Shown here piece by piece: positions 18,643 through 26,433 of a DNA stretch of 64,000 nucleotides (the first letter of the stretch is position 1; the number at the start of each line of letters is the position of its first letter). The notes under the pieces were generated by a model. That model did no database searches. It was not told the DNA's origin and saw only the letters and a program-made list of their open reading frames with translations. The DNA lies in NCBI RefSeq assembly GCF_003100395.1, contig NZ_CP029210.1, forward strand, positions 2,356,001-2,420,000, read 5' to 3'. This stretch comes from Aquabacterium olei. GTDB lineage: Bacteria; Pseudomonadota; Gammaproteobacteria; Burkholderiales; Burkholderiaceae_C. Both the position numbers and the translations under genes were made by a program.

Positions 18643-19620
18643 ATGAATCGACGCGCAGTTCTGGCAGGCGGCCTTGGTGCGCTGTCATCCGGCCTGCTGG
18701 GTGGCGCCGGCCTGTCGGGTTGTCACGCATCGTCCACACCGCTGCGGGTGGCTCTGAATCCCTGGATCGGTTACGCGTTGCTGTTTCTGGCCCGCGAGCT
18801 CGGGCATCTCCGGGAATCGACCGCGCGCCTCGTCGAATTTCCCTCCAACACGGCCAGCCTGCTCGCAATGGCGAACCACAGTGTTTCGGCCGCCGCGCTC
18901 ACGCTCGATGAACTGCTGCTGGCGCGCGAAGGCGGCCTCGACCTGCGCGCGGCGCTCGTGTTCGACGAATCGTGCGGCGCGGACGTGGTGATGGTGCATC
19001 CATCCATCCAGCGTGTGAGCGCGCTCAAGGGCAAGCGCATCGCCGTGGAATCGACCGCCGTGGGCGCCCTGATGCTGTCCCGGCTGCTCGAAGTCGCGGG
19101 GCTGGAGGCCACTGATCTGGTCAAGGTCCCGCTCACGGCAGACCAGCACGTGCAGGCCTACACGGCGGGCAAGGTCGATGGGGTGATCACATTCGAACCC
19201 ATGGCGTCCCGCCTGCGGAGTGCCGGTGCCCACCAACTGCTCGACAGCAGCCGCTTCCCCGGCCTCATCGTGGACGTGCTGGCCATCGGGCCGGAGATCG
19301 GTGCCAGCGGCAAAGCGCACCTGCGAGAGCTCGTCCGCGGCTACTTTCTCGCGCTGGCACACCTGCGTGCCCAGCCGGAGGATGCCGCGCGGCGACTGGC
19401 ACCTTATCAGCAGCTGAGTGCCACGGACGTGCTCGAGGCCTTCCGGGGCATCCGGCTTCCTTCCGCGGCGGAGAACCAGCGCTGGCTTGCGGGGCCTGAA
19501 CCTCAGCTTCTCCGGTCAGCCCAGACGGTCGGCCGGCTGATGCATGGCGCCCGGCTGCTGCGTGGGGCGCCGTCACTCGAGGGCCTGTGCGTCCCCGATT
19601 ACCTTCCGGAGCCCACATGA
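18643..19620 (+). CDS. Periplasmic binding lipoprotein (NMT1/SsuA-like), kinase partner
   Basis: A 325-residue type 2 periplasmic binding protein. MNRRAVLAGG and a hydrophobic run lead to the lipobox LSGC (Cys27), so it is probably exported (possibly by Tat) and lipid-anchored. PLRVALNPWIGYALLFLARELG at the mature N-terminus and the ALTLDELLLAREGGLDLRAALVFDESCGADVVM segment are typical of aromatic-sulfonate/pyrimidine-precursor binding proteins of ABC uptake systems. No permease or ATPase gene is present. Instead its stop codon overlaps the start of a hybrid histidine kinase (ATGA), so I infer that it acts as the ligand-sensing subunit of that kinase. The ligand is unknown. Confidence 0.75.
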   Translation: MNRRAVLAGGLGALSSGLLGGAGLSGCHASSTPLRVALNPWIGYALLFLARELGHLRESTARLVEFPSNTASLLAMANHSVSAAALTLDELLLAREGGLDLRAALVFDESCGADVVMVHPSIQRVSALKGKRIAVESTAVGALMLSRLLEVAGLEATDLVKVPLTADQHVQAYTAGKVDGVITFEPMASRLRSAGAHQLLDSSRFPGLIVDVLAIGPEIGASGKAHLRELVRGYFLALAHLRAQPEDAARRLAPYQQLSATDVLEAFRGIRLPSAAENQRWLAGPEPQLLRSAQTVGRLMHGARLLRGAPSLEGLCVPDYLPEPT

Positions 19621-21980
19621 CCATGCGCTCCCTCCGGCTCTTTCTTCCAGTGGCCCTCACGGTGCTGCTGCTCGCGATCGGCACGGTCTCCGTGTCGCTT
19701 TCGCTGGAGCAGCGGCAGGACCGCCTCACCGAGACCGTGTATCGCGAGGCACTGGGCGATGTCTCTCGGCTGGTGCGCCTGAGCGACGAAGGCATGGGCA
19801 CGGCCTCCGCCCTTGTCGCCGCCGAGATCGCTCAGATCGCCAGCCGGCCTTACGTGCGCATGGTGCTGCTGATCAGCGAGAACGGCGAGGTGCTGCGAGC
19901 GCACCGCACCGACTGGCGTGGCCGCCACGTGAGCCAGGTGGCGCCGGAGCTGAACGCGGCCCGGATCGCCCGCGCTGCGAGCAGCCGCCTGCCCGACTGG
20001 CGCATGACCGATGATCGCGGCACGCTGGACGCGCTTCAGTCGTTCGAGCGCCCGTCAGGGCCGGACGAGGTGCGCAGCCTGAAACGGGGCCTGGCTTACG
20101 TCGCCTACGACTTGCAGGAAGAACGGGCCGAGGCCGCACGCAACGAGTTGCTGGCACGCCTGCCGGACCTCGTCGGCCTGATCCTCGTGTTCGTCTTCAT
20201 GGGCTGGTGGCTCGGACGCAACGTGACCCGCCCGCTGGCACGCCTGGACGCCGCGGCCTGCGCCCTGCGCGCGGGCGAAGTGAGCACGCCTGTGCCGCGC
20301 GGTGGGTTCAAGGAGATCGACCAGCTGGGGGCGGGTCTGGACGCGCTGCGCGAGGAGCTGTCTGCCACCTGGCAGGCCATACCCGACCTGCTCTTCGAGC
20401 TGGATGCGGGGGGCCGCTATCGCAGAGTGCTTGCCATGCGCCCCGAACTCGTGGTGCAGGCGCCACCCGACCTCGTCGGCCGAACGGTCCACGAGGTCCT
20501 TTCGCCCGAGGCCGCGGCCGCTGTGCAGCAGGCAATCGACGACGCCGCGCGCAGTGGTTGTGTCTGGGGCCGCGAGGTGGCGATCAACGTGCCGGCCGGC
20601 CAGCGCTGGTTCGACATTTCGGTGGCCCGCAAGAACCGCCTCGACGACGGCACGCTGACGTTCCTGGTGATCTCCCGAGACATCACCGAGCGCAAGCAGA
20701 GTGAGATGGCGCTCGGCCACATCAATGAGCAACTGGAGCAGCGGGTTCAGGAACGCACGGCCGAGCTGCTGACGGCCAAGAACGAGGCCGAGCGGGCCGA
20801 CCGCAGCAAGAGTGAGTTTCTCTCGCGCATGAGCCATGAGCTGCGCACACCGCTCAACGCCATCATCGGCTTCGGCCAGCTGCTCGACCTGACGGTGCAC
20901 GACAGCGGCCAGCGTCGGCAGGTCGGCCACATCATCAGCGCAGGCCATCACCTGCTCACGCTGATCAACGAGATTCTGGACCTTTCTCGCGTGGAGGCCG
21001 GCCAGATGAACGTGAGTCTGGAGCGGGTGCGCGTGGATGAGCTGGTGGCCGAATGCATCGAGCTGATGCGGCCGCTTGCTGAAGGGCACGACGTCAAGGT
21101 GAAGGTCGAGGCCATCGCGGCATCGGCCGAGGTGCGCGCTGACCGGACCCGTCTGCGCCAGGTGCTGCTCAACCTGCTGTCCAACGGCGTCAAGTACAAC
21201 CGGCGCGGCGGCCAGCTCACGCTGTCCCTGCTGCAGCGGCCCGCCGTGATCGAGTTGCGCGTGCAGGACACGGGCGCCGGTCTGACACCGTCCCAGCAGG
21301 AACGGCTGTTCAAGCCCTTCGAGCGTCTGGATGCCGATGCACGCCAGATCGACGGCACCGGCATCGGTCTGGCGTTGAGCCGACGCCTGATGCACCTGAT
21401 GGGCGGTGAGATCGGGGTGGACAGCCAGCCCGGCCGGGGCAGCACGTTCTGGATCACGCTGGCACGGTGGACCGGCAGGAGCACCCCAGCCGCCGCGCCC
21501 GCGCCCGCACCGGCATCCCCATCGCAGCGCGATGCGCCCGGGGCAGGCGCCGCTGTATCGAGCCCACGCTGGACGGTGCTGTGCATCGAGGACAACGCGG
21601 TCAACCTGCAGTTCATCGAGCATGCGTTTGCGCGCTGGCCCGACCTGCAGCTGCTGACGGCCGACACCCCGCACAAGGGCCTTGCCCTGGCGGCCGAACG
21701 CCATCCCGACCTCGTGCTGCTGGACATCAACCTGCCCGACATGGACGGCTACGAGGTGCTGCGACGACTCAAGTCAGAACCGGCCACAGGCACCATTCCG
21801 GTGGTGGCCCTGACCGCGAACGCGATGGTGGGCGATGCCGCGACCGCCCGGCGCGCCGGCTTCGACGGCTACATCACCAAACCCATTCACCTCGGCCTGC
21901 TGAGGGCCGAGATCGACCGCTGGCGTACCCGGGTCGCCGCGTCGGCGAACGATCAGCACGCCCCGGAAGCCGGCAGCTGA
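19617..21980 (+). CDS. Hybrid sensor histidine kinase with PAS and receiver domains
   Basis: A 787-residue inner-membrane sensor. Layout: TM1 8-30; periplasmic domain about 31-182; TM2 183-200; HAMP about 200-252; PAS about 253-355; coiled coil; HisKA with phospho-acceptor His407 in [14 protein letters not shown]; HATPase about 510-617 with DTGAGL and GTGIGLALS; Ala/Pro linker; receiver domain 653-770 with phosphorylatable Asp703 and Lys755. ATG 19617 overlaps the TGA of the binding-protein gene; a GTG 10 codons upstream is less likely. There is no DNA-binding partner next door, so the receiver probably passes phosphate to a distant Hpt or response regulator. Confidence 0.87.
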   Translation: MTMRSLRLFLPVALTVLLLAIGTVSVSLSLEQRQDRLTETVYREALGDVSRLVRLSDEGMGTASALVAAEIAQIASRPYVRMVLLISENGEVLRAHRTDWRGRHVSQVAPELNAARIARAASSRLPDWRMTDDRGTLDALQSFERPSGPDEVRSLKRGLAYVAYDLQEERAEAARNELLARLPDLVGLILVFVFMGWWLGRNVTRPLARLDAAACALRAGEVSTPVPRGGFKEIDQLGAGLDALREELSATWQAIPDLLFELDAGGRYRRVLAMRPELVVQAPPDLVGRTVHEVLSPEAAAAVQQAIDDAARSGCVWGREVAINVPAGQRWFDISVARKNRLDDGTLTFLVISRDITERKQSEMALGHINEQLEQRVQERTAELLTAKNEAERADRSKSEFLSRMSHELRTPLNAIIGFGQLLDLTVHDSGQRRQVGHIISAGHHLLTLINEILDLSRVEAGQMNVSLERVRVDELVAECIELMRPLAEGHDVKVKVEAIAASAEVRADRTRLRQVLLNLLSNGVKYNRRGGQLTLSLLQRPAVIELRVQDTGAGLTPSQQERLFKPFERLDADARQIDGTGIGLALSRRLMHLMGGEIGVDSQPGRGSTFWITLARWTGRSTPAAAPAPAPASPSQRDAPGAGAAVSSPRWTVLCIEDNAVNLQFIEHAFARWPDLQLLTADTPHKGLALAAERHPDLVLLDINLPDMDGYEVLRRLKSEPATGTIPVVALTANAMVGDAATARRAGFDGYITKPIHLGLLRAEIDRWRTRVAASANDQHAPEAGS

Positions 21981-21993
21981 AGCGCTCCCGCGT

Positions 21994-22878
21994 TCAGGCG
22001 CGCTTCAGGCGCATCTGGCTCGGCAACGGCGTGGCGCGCTTGAGCACCTCGTCAGCCAGCCAGCTCGCACTGCGGAAGGCACGCTGCGAGACCAGCTCCG
22101 GCGGCATCGCCTGGTAGTCATCGTTGAAGACTTCGAAGCTGTAATCGCCGGCGTAACCCATGCGATCGAGCTGCAGCACCAGTCGGGCCAGTTCTTCACT
22201 GTGGACGCCCTCACCAGGAAAGACGCGGAAGTGCCGTGCCGTGGTGATGCGCTCCTCCACCGTGCGGATCTCCTGCCACATGAAGTCGGCAAGCTGTACC
22301 AGAAAGATCTTGCGCGCATCCACCATCTCGAGCGCGTCGAGCGGGGTGCGGGTCGCAAAGATGTGGAAGGAATCGACCCCCAGACCGAGGTTGGGGCAGT
22401 CGGCCGCCTCGACCAGCTCCCACGCCGTCGTGTACTCGTTGATGGTCCGGCCCCATGACAGCCCTTCATACGCCACCTTGATGCCCAGCGGCACGGCCAG
22501 CATCGCAAGCTTGCGCAGATCGCGCACCAGTGCGTCCCTGTCCTGTGTGGCGTGCACCGAGGTGGACGAGCATGCCAGCATGACCTTGCAACCCAACGCG
22601 GCACACATCTCCATCATCGACTTGGCCACGTCGACCTTGTACTCGTGCAGGTGGCCCGACAGGCCTTCAAAGTCGCGCAGCACCTGAAATCCCGTGGCCC
22701 GCAGGCCGCTGTCCCGCACCAGGCGGATGGCGTCCTGCACGCCCGCGGGGTGTTGCACCAGGTCCCGTGCCGACAGCATCACCTGGTCGAAGCCGGCCTC
22801 ACGGATGGCGCGCAGCTTGACGTCCAGGCCCCCGCCCAGCGAGATGGTGTCCATGCCGAATCCGGCGACTGCATTCAT
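21994..22878 (-). CDS. quiC: 3-dehydroshikimate dehydratase, TIM-barrel part (split QuiC)
   Basis: A 294-residue sugar-phosphate isomerase/epimerase-type barrel. Metal-binding residues expected for dehydroshikimate dehydratases of the QuiC type are visible: Glu138 (VAYEGLSWG), Asp169 (GVDSFH), Gln195 (VQLADF) and Glu249 (FEVFND). The reaction turns 3-dehydroshikimate into protocatechuate. In Pseudomonas QuiC1 this barrel is fused to an HPPD-like domain; here the barrel ends and the HPPD-like part is the neighbouring gene 20 bases upstream. It is the last gene of a minus-strand operon with the HPPD-like gene and a quinate/shikimate dehydrogenase. The function is inferred from family and context. 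Confidence 0.82.
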   Translation of the reverse strand: MNAVAGFGMDTISLGGGLDVKLRAIREAGFDQVMLSARDLVQHPAGVQDAIRLVRDSGLRATGFQVLRDFEGLSGHLHEYKVDVAKSMMEMCAALGCKVMLACSSTSVHATQDRDALVRDLRKLAMLAVPLGIKVAYEGLSWGRTINEYTTAWELVEAADCPNLGLGVDSFHIFATRTPLDALEMVDARKIFLVQLADFMWQEIRTVEERITTARHFRVFPGEGVHSEELARLVLQLDRMGYAGDYSFEVFNDDYQAMPPELVSQRAFRSASWLADEVLKRATPLPSQMRLKRA

Positions 22879-22898
22879 GGCGTGCTCCTTCGGATGGC

Positions 22899-23789
22899 TC
22901 AGGCCGCGTCACGGTGGACCAGCTCGAAGCTGACGCCGCCCAGATGGGTCTGGGTGAGCGCGCCACGGTCCTCGCTGTGCAAATGGCGGGTCTCGGTGAA
23001 CTCGAGGCCGCGACTGCGCAGCGCCGCCACCGCACCCAGCACGTCGGGCGTGCTCAGCGCAATGCGCTGTAAGGTTTCCTCGCCCCCCACATCCCAGGCA
23101 TCCGGTTCAGGCTCGATGAGTTGCAGGAAGAACTTCCCGCACGCGCTGCGCAGTACGCGCCCCTTGGGCAGGATGCCGAACCGCAGCTCGTCCGGAACGG
23201 GCAGGAAGCCCAGCAGCTCCCCGTAAAACTCGGTCCAGTCGTCCATGCGATCCGCACCGATGTACTGCACGACGCCAAAGAACTCGAAGCCGGCAAGCGC
23301 AGGCGGATGCGGGTCGACCGATGGGATGGGCACGAAGTCGACGTCGTAGATCGAGAACTCGCGGTAGCGGTCGACAAAGAAGATGCGGCTCTGACCGACA
23401 CCATGAATGGCGGGAATGTTGAGCTCCATCGGCTGAACCTCGGTCTTGACCGGCCAGGCGCCCCGCTCCAGGGCGCGACGGTAGGCGGCGCCGGCGTCAC
23501 GCACACGCAGCGCAATGGCGGCGATCTGTGGCACATCGGGTTCCGCATCGAGGCTGGGACGGCTGCCGGGATGGGCGTTGATGATGATGTTCATGTCCCC
23601 CTGGCGGTACAGCAGCACCTCACGTGAGCGATGGCGAGCCACAGGGCGGAAGCCCAGCATCTCGAGCACCTGGCCCAGCGCCTGCGGCTTGCGCGTGCTG
23701 AACTCGATGAACTCGATGCCGTTCATGCCCAGCGAATTGTCAGAAGCGCCGACGCGCTCGCGCGGCATGGTGGGATCGACTTTGTTCAT
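22899..23789 (-). CDS. HPPD-like VOC protein lacking iron ligands (second half of split QuiC)
   Basis: A 296-residue two-module VOC protein similar to 4-hydroxyphenylpyruvate dioxygenase and to the C-terminal half of QuiC1. Aligning it on HPPD by the RM..W..FY and ALST landmarks, the first iron-binding His is replaced by Gly172 (FFGVVQ), the second by Arg242 (LQRIALST), and only Glu289 (FELVHR) remains. It should therefore not bind catalytic iron. A structural or allosteric role with the barrel encoded next door is likely. It lies between the dehydrogenase and barrel genes in one operon. Annotation as an active dioxygenase would be wrong. Confidence 0.78.
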   Translation of the reverse strand: MNKVDPTMPRERVGASDNSLGMNGIEFIEFSTRKPQALGQVLEMLGFRPVARHRSREVLLYRQGDMNIIINAHPGSRPSLDAEPDVPQIAAIALRVRDAGAAYRRALERGAWPVKTEVQPMELNIPAIHGVGQSRIFFVDRYREFSIYDVDFVPIPSVDPHPPALAGFEFFGVVQYIGADRMDDWTEFYGELLGFLPVPDELRFGILPKGRVLRSACGKFFLQLIEPEPDAWDVGGEETLQRIALSTPDVLGAVAALRSRGLEFTETRHLHSEDRGALTQTHLGGVSFELVHRDAA

Positions 23790-23817
23790 GACAGTGTCCT
23801 CTCGCGAAAAGCCGGGC

Positions 23818-24711
23818 TCAGCGATGCCCGATGAGGCTCAGGAAATGAGCCAGCATGCGTTCGGGATCGGCTTTCAGGCCCGTGACGAGCTCGAACGCCC
23901 CGATGGCCTGGCCGACAGCCATGCCGCCGCCGTCCACCGTACGGCAACCTTTGGCACGCGCAGCCTTGAGCAAGGCGGTTTCCAGCGGGAAGTAGACGAC
24001 CTCGCTGACCCACATGGCGGGCTGCAACAGGTCGGCCGGCAGCGGCAGGCCAGGCAGCTTGTCCATGCCCGTGGGCGTGGCGTGGATGAGGCCGCTGGCC
24101 CCCGCCATCGCGCGGACCACATCTGCTTCAGCAAGAGCGCGCTCACCGCCGTAGCGCGCGTTCAGCTGGGCAGCCAGCTCGATCGCGCGGCGTGGGTCCT
24201 GATCGACCAGCACCAGCCGGCCCACGGCCATGCGCATCACGGCGTGTGCAATGGCGGCCCCCGCCCCGCCCGTTCCCAGCAGCACGACGCGAGACAGGTC
24301 TGCATCGGGCAGCGCGCGCTGAAAGCCCCACGCCCAGCCGGAACAATCGGTGTTGTGCCCCACCAGGCGACCGTCACGGTGCACCACCGTGTTGACTGCA
24401 CCGATGGCCGCGGCCTCATCCGACAGCCCATCCAGCAAGGGAAGCACCGCCTGCTTGCACGGAAAGGTGATGTTCAGACCGGCATAGTTCATGGTGCGCG
24501 CCGCATCGATCAGGTTGGGCAGGGCATCCACGGTCGAGCCGGTGGTGTCCAGGTCGATGAGCTGGTAGTGCAGGCGCACACCATGCCGCCGGGCTTCTTC
24601 CTCCTGCATGGCGGGCGTCAGTGACTTCTGAATGCCCGAGCCGATCAACCCCATGAGGAGCTTGGTTGTGCTGGCCGCCGGGGCGAGCGCGTGTGCGAGG
24701 GATGCGTTCAT
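23818..24711 (-). CDS. Quinate/shikimate dehydrogenase (AroE superfamily, catabolic)
   Basis: A 297-residue NAD(P)-dependent dehydrogenase. It resembles catabolic quinate/shikimate dehydrogenases such as corynebacterial QsuD: GLIGSGIQKSLTPAM with Ser30-x-Thr32 (biosynthetic AroE has Ser-x-Ser), Lys86 in ITFPCKQAVLPLLD, Asn107 in GAVNTVV, Asp122 in GHNTDCSGWAWGF, and the nucleotide fold GTGGAG at 146-151. It would oxidise quinate to dehydroquinate and shikimate to dehydroshikimate. It is the first gene of the minus-strand operon, behind an operator also found at the TRAP operon. ATG 24711 is the likely start; a TTG/GTG-type extension of 24 codons would cross the promoter. Confidence 0.85.
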   Translation of the reverse strand: MNASLAHALAPAASTTKLLMGLIGSGIQKSLTPAMQEEEARRHGVRLHYQLIDLDTTGSTVDALPNLIDAARTMNYAGLNITFPCKQAVLPLLDGLSDEAAAIGAVNTVVHRDGRLVGHNTDCSGWAWGFQRALPDADLSRVVLLGTGGAGAAIAHAVMRMAVGRLVLVDQDPRRAIELAAQLNARYGGERALAEADVVRAMAGASGLIHATPTGMDKLPGLPLPADLLQPAMWVSEVVYFPLETALLKAARAKGCRTVDGGGMAVGQAIGAFELVTGLKADPERMLAHFLSLIGHR

Positions 24712-24787
24712 GAGCAGACGGGAATGCGAGGAAACGAGGGGTTCGGGCGTTGCGTGGCGCCCTGAGAATAAGGCTGCACACAAATGT

Positions 24788-24807
24788 ACTAACTAGTTCG
24801 TTTTATA
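24788..24807 (-). promoter_or_regulatory. TetR operator and -10 box of the quinate dehydrogenase operon
   Basis: The 14-bp site ACTAACTAGTTCGT (24788-24801) is a near-perfect palindrome around AACTAGTT. On the minus strand it reads ACGAACTAGTTAGT and matches the site at 25780-25793 in 12 of 14 positions. A minus-strand -10 box TATAAA (24807-24802) touches it, placing the predicted start site inside the operator. The -35 is weak. The adjacent tetR gene is the obvious source of the repressor. Confidence 0.65.
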
Positions 24808-24954
24808 TCACGAGGGATTTCCCGAATCTGTCCTGGCCGGTCCGGTGAGCTTGAAGGAGCCTGCCGCAAGGCAGACCGGACGAGCCCTCGCCTGCCGCAG
24901 GCACAATCACGTCATCGTGTGCGCCACCCCGCCACGCGCACTTCCCGCCGTCAC

Positions 24955-25665
24955 ATGAGCAAGCCAGCCTCCATCTCCTCTGTCGCCCGCAGCCAGCCAG
25001 CCACTGCCGAGCGCACTGCCCCCCGCCGGGGACGCCCGCCCGCATCCGAGCGTGGCCCGGACGCCGATCACACGCGCCAGAACATCCTGGAAGTCGCCAC
25101 CCGTGAGTTCGCAGACAAGGGCTTCAGCGGCGCGCGCATCGACGAGATCGCCGCCCTGACGCAGACGAGCAAGCGGATGATCTATTACTACTTCAACAGC
25201 AAGGAAGGCCTGTACATCGCGGTGCTCGAGCACGCGTACCAGCGGATCCGCCACATCGAGAGCGAGCTGCATCTGGAGGACCTCGCGCCAGAGGACGCCC
25301 TGCGCCGACTGGTCGAATTCACCTTCGACTATCAGGTCGGCAACCCCGAGTTCATCCGCCTGGTGATGAACGAAAACATGCACAGCGGCGAGTTCCTCGC
25401 CCAGTCCAGCCTGATCCAGCAACTCAATACCCCGGCCATCCTCGGGCTGTCGCAGGTGTACGAGCGGGGCTGCAAGGCCGGCGTCTTTCGCACCGGACTC
25501 GATCCCATCGACCTGCACATGTCCATCAGCGCGCTGTGCTTCTTCACGGTCTCGAACCGGCACACCTTCTCGCTGATCTTCAAACGCGATCTCGGCTCAC
25601 CCGCCACCCAGGCCCTGCGCCGCGCCAACATCGTCGACATGATCGTGCGCTACGTTCGCGCCTGA
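24955..25665 (+). CDS. TetR-family regulator of quinate/shikimate catabolism
   Basis: A 236-residue repressor. A basic, Pro-rich N-terminal arm (RRGRPPASERGPD) precedes the HTH: NILEVATREFADKGFSG and the recognition region TQTSKRMIYYYFNSKEGLY near residues 72-90. The C-terminal ligand-binding part resembles TetR_C_33/RutR-like regulators. Operators with ACGAAC/GTTCGT arms lie on both sides of the gene, at the quinate dehydrogenase operon and at the TRAP operon, so it probably controls both and responds to a quinate-pathway intermediate. An upstream GTG (24919) is possible but ATG 24955 fits the family. A terminator follows. Confidence 0.85.
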   Translation: MSKPASISSVARSQPATAERTAPRRGRPPASERGPDADHTRQNILEVATREFADKGFSGARIDEIAALTQTSKRMIYYYFNSKEGLYIAVLEHAYQRIRHIESELHLEDLAPEDALRRLVEFTFDYQVGNPEFIRLVMNENMHSGEFLAQSSLIQQLNTPAILGLSQVYERGCKAGVFRTGLDPIDLHMSISALCFFTVSNRHTFSLIFKRDLGSPATQALRRANIVDMIVRYVRA

Positions 25666-25692
25666 ACGGCGCGCTCCGCGCCCCCCCCGCAC

Positions 25693-25715
25693 AGCCCACC
25701 ACCGGTGGGCTTTTT
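25693..25715 (+). terminator. Rho-independent terminator after tetR
   Basis: Perfect stem AGCCCACC (25693-25700) and GGTGGGCT (25704-25711) with a 3-base loop, followed by T residues to 25715. It insulates the TRAP operon promoter from tetR transcription. Confidence 0.88.
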
Positions 25716-25751
25716 ATGTGCCTGTTTCACCCGTGCCGATCCGACCTTCCA

Positions 25752-25793
25752 TTGACCTAGGGCAAACACCGATTACTAAACGAACTGGTTCGT
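25752..25793 (+). promoter_or_regulatory. TRAP operon promoter with TetR operator
   Basis: -35 TTGACC (25752-25757), 16-bp spacer, -10 TACTAA (25774-25779). Immediately downstream lies the operator ACGAAC-TG-GTTCGT (25780-25793), with perfect 6-bp arms, covering the predicted start site near 25786. This geometry is that of a classical repressor site and mirrors the site at 24788-24801. Confidence 0.75.
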
Positions 25794-25850
25794 ACATTAT
25801 TCGAACCCATCGGGGCAGCTGCGCCTTCCCCTCGTTTTCGGAGACCCCTG

Positions 25851-26408
25851 ATGCAGATCTGGCTCGATCGCTATTGCAAGTTCCTTGACCTCCTGCTGGC
25901 CTTGCTGATGGCCGGCATGGTCATCCTCGTGTTCGGCAACGTGGTGCTGCGGTATGGCTTCAATTCCGGCATCACGATGTCGGAAGAGGTGTCACGCTGG
26001 CTCTTCATCTGGATGACGTTTCTTGGCGCCATCGTGCTGCTGAAGGACCGCAAGCACCTTGGTACCGACATGCTGGTGAGCCGCCTGCCCGCAAGCGGCA
26101 AGCGCGCCTGCCTCGTCGCCTCCCAACTGCTGATGCTGTACGTGTGCTGGCTGCTGTTCAAGGGCAGCCTGGACCAGGCCCAGATCAACCTCGATGTGGC
26201 CTCGCCCACCACCGGCACGTCCATGGCGGTGTTCTACGGGTGCGGCGTGGTGTTCGGCGCGTCGGCGGCGCTGTTCCTGCTGCGTGACCTGCTGCTGGCC
26301 ATCACCGGTCGACTGTCTGAAGACGAGCTGGTGCAGACACAGGAATCGGAAGACATGAGTGCGGTCGAAGCCCAGCAGGCAGCCCACAAACACGCTCCCG
26401 CCAAGTAA
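25851..26408 (+). CDS. TRAP transporter small permease (DctQ type)
   Basis: A 185-residue membrane subunit with four hydrophobic helices. VLRYGFNSGITMSEEVSRWLFIWMTFLGA around residues 35-65 is the DctQ signature (only fragments given: RYGFNSGI, EEVSRWLFIWM). It pairs with the large permease encoded 25 bases downstream to form the sodium-driven TRAP membrane complex. First gene of the operon behind the TetR-type operator. The substrate is inferred to be quinate, shikimate or protocatechuate from context. Confidence 0.88.
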   Translation: MQIWLDRYCKFLDLLLALLMAGMVILVFGNVVLRYGFNSGITMSEEVSRWLFIWMTFLGAIVLLKDRKHLGTDMLVSRLPASGKRACLVASQLLMLYVCWLLFKGSLDQAQINLDVASPTTGTSMAVFYGCGVVFGASAALFLLRDLLLAITGRLSEDELVQTQESEDMSAVEAQQAAHKHAPAK

Positions 26409-26433
26409 GTCCGGCCCCTCGGAGACCCCTCAC

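Noticed and set aside
22899..23789. Calling this gene 4-hydroxyphenylpyruvate dioxygenase
   Set aside because: Two of three iron ligands are missing and the operon context is quinate, not tyrosine, breakdown.
24908..24919. CACG-TCAT-CGTG dyad before tetR as an operator
   Set aside because: Arms of only 4 bp in a GC-rich region and no second copy; likely chance.
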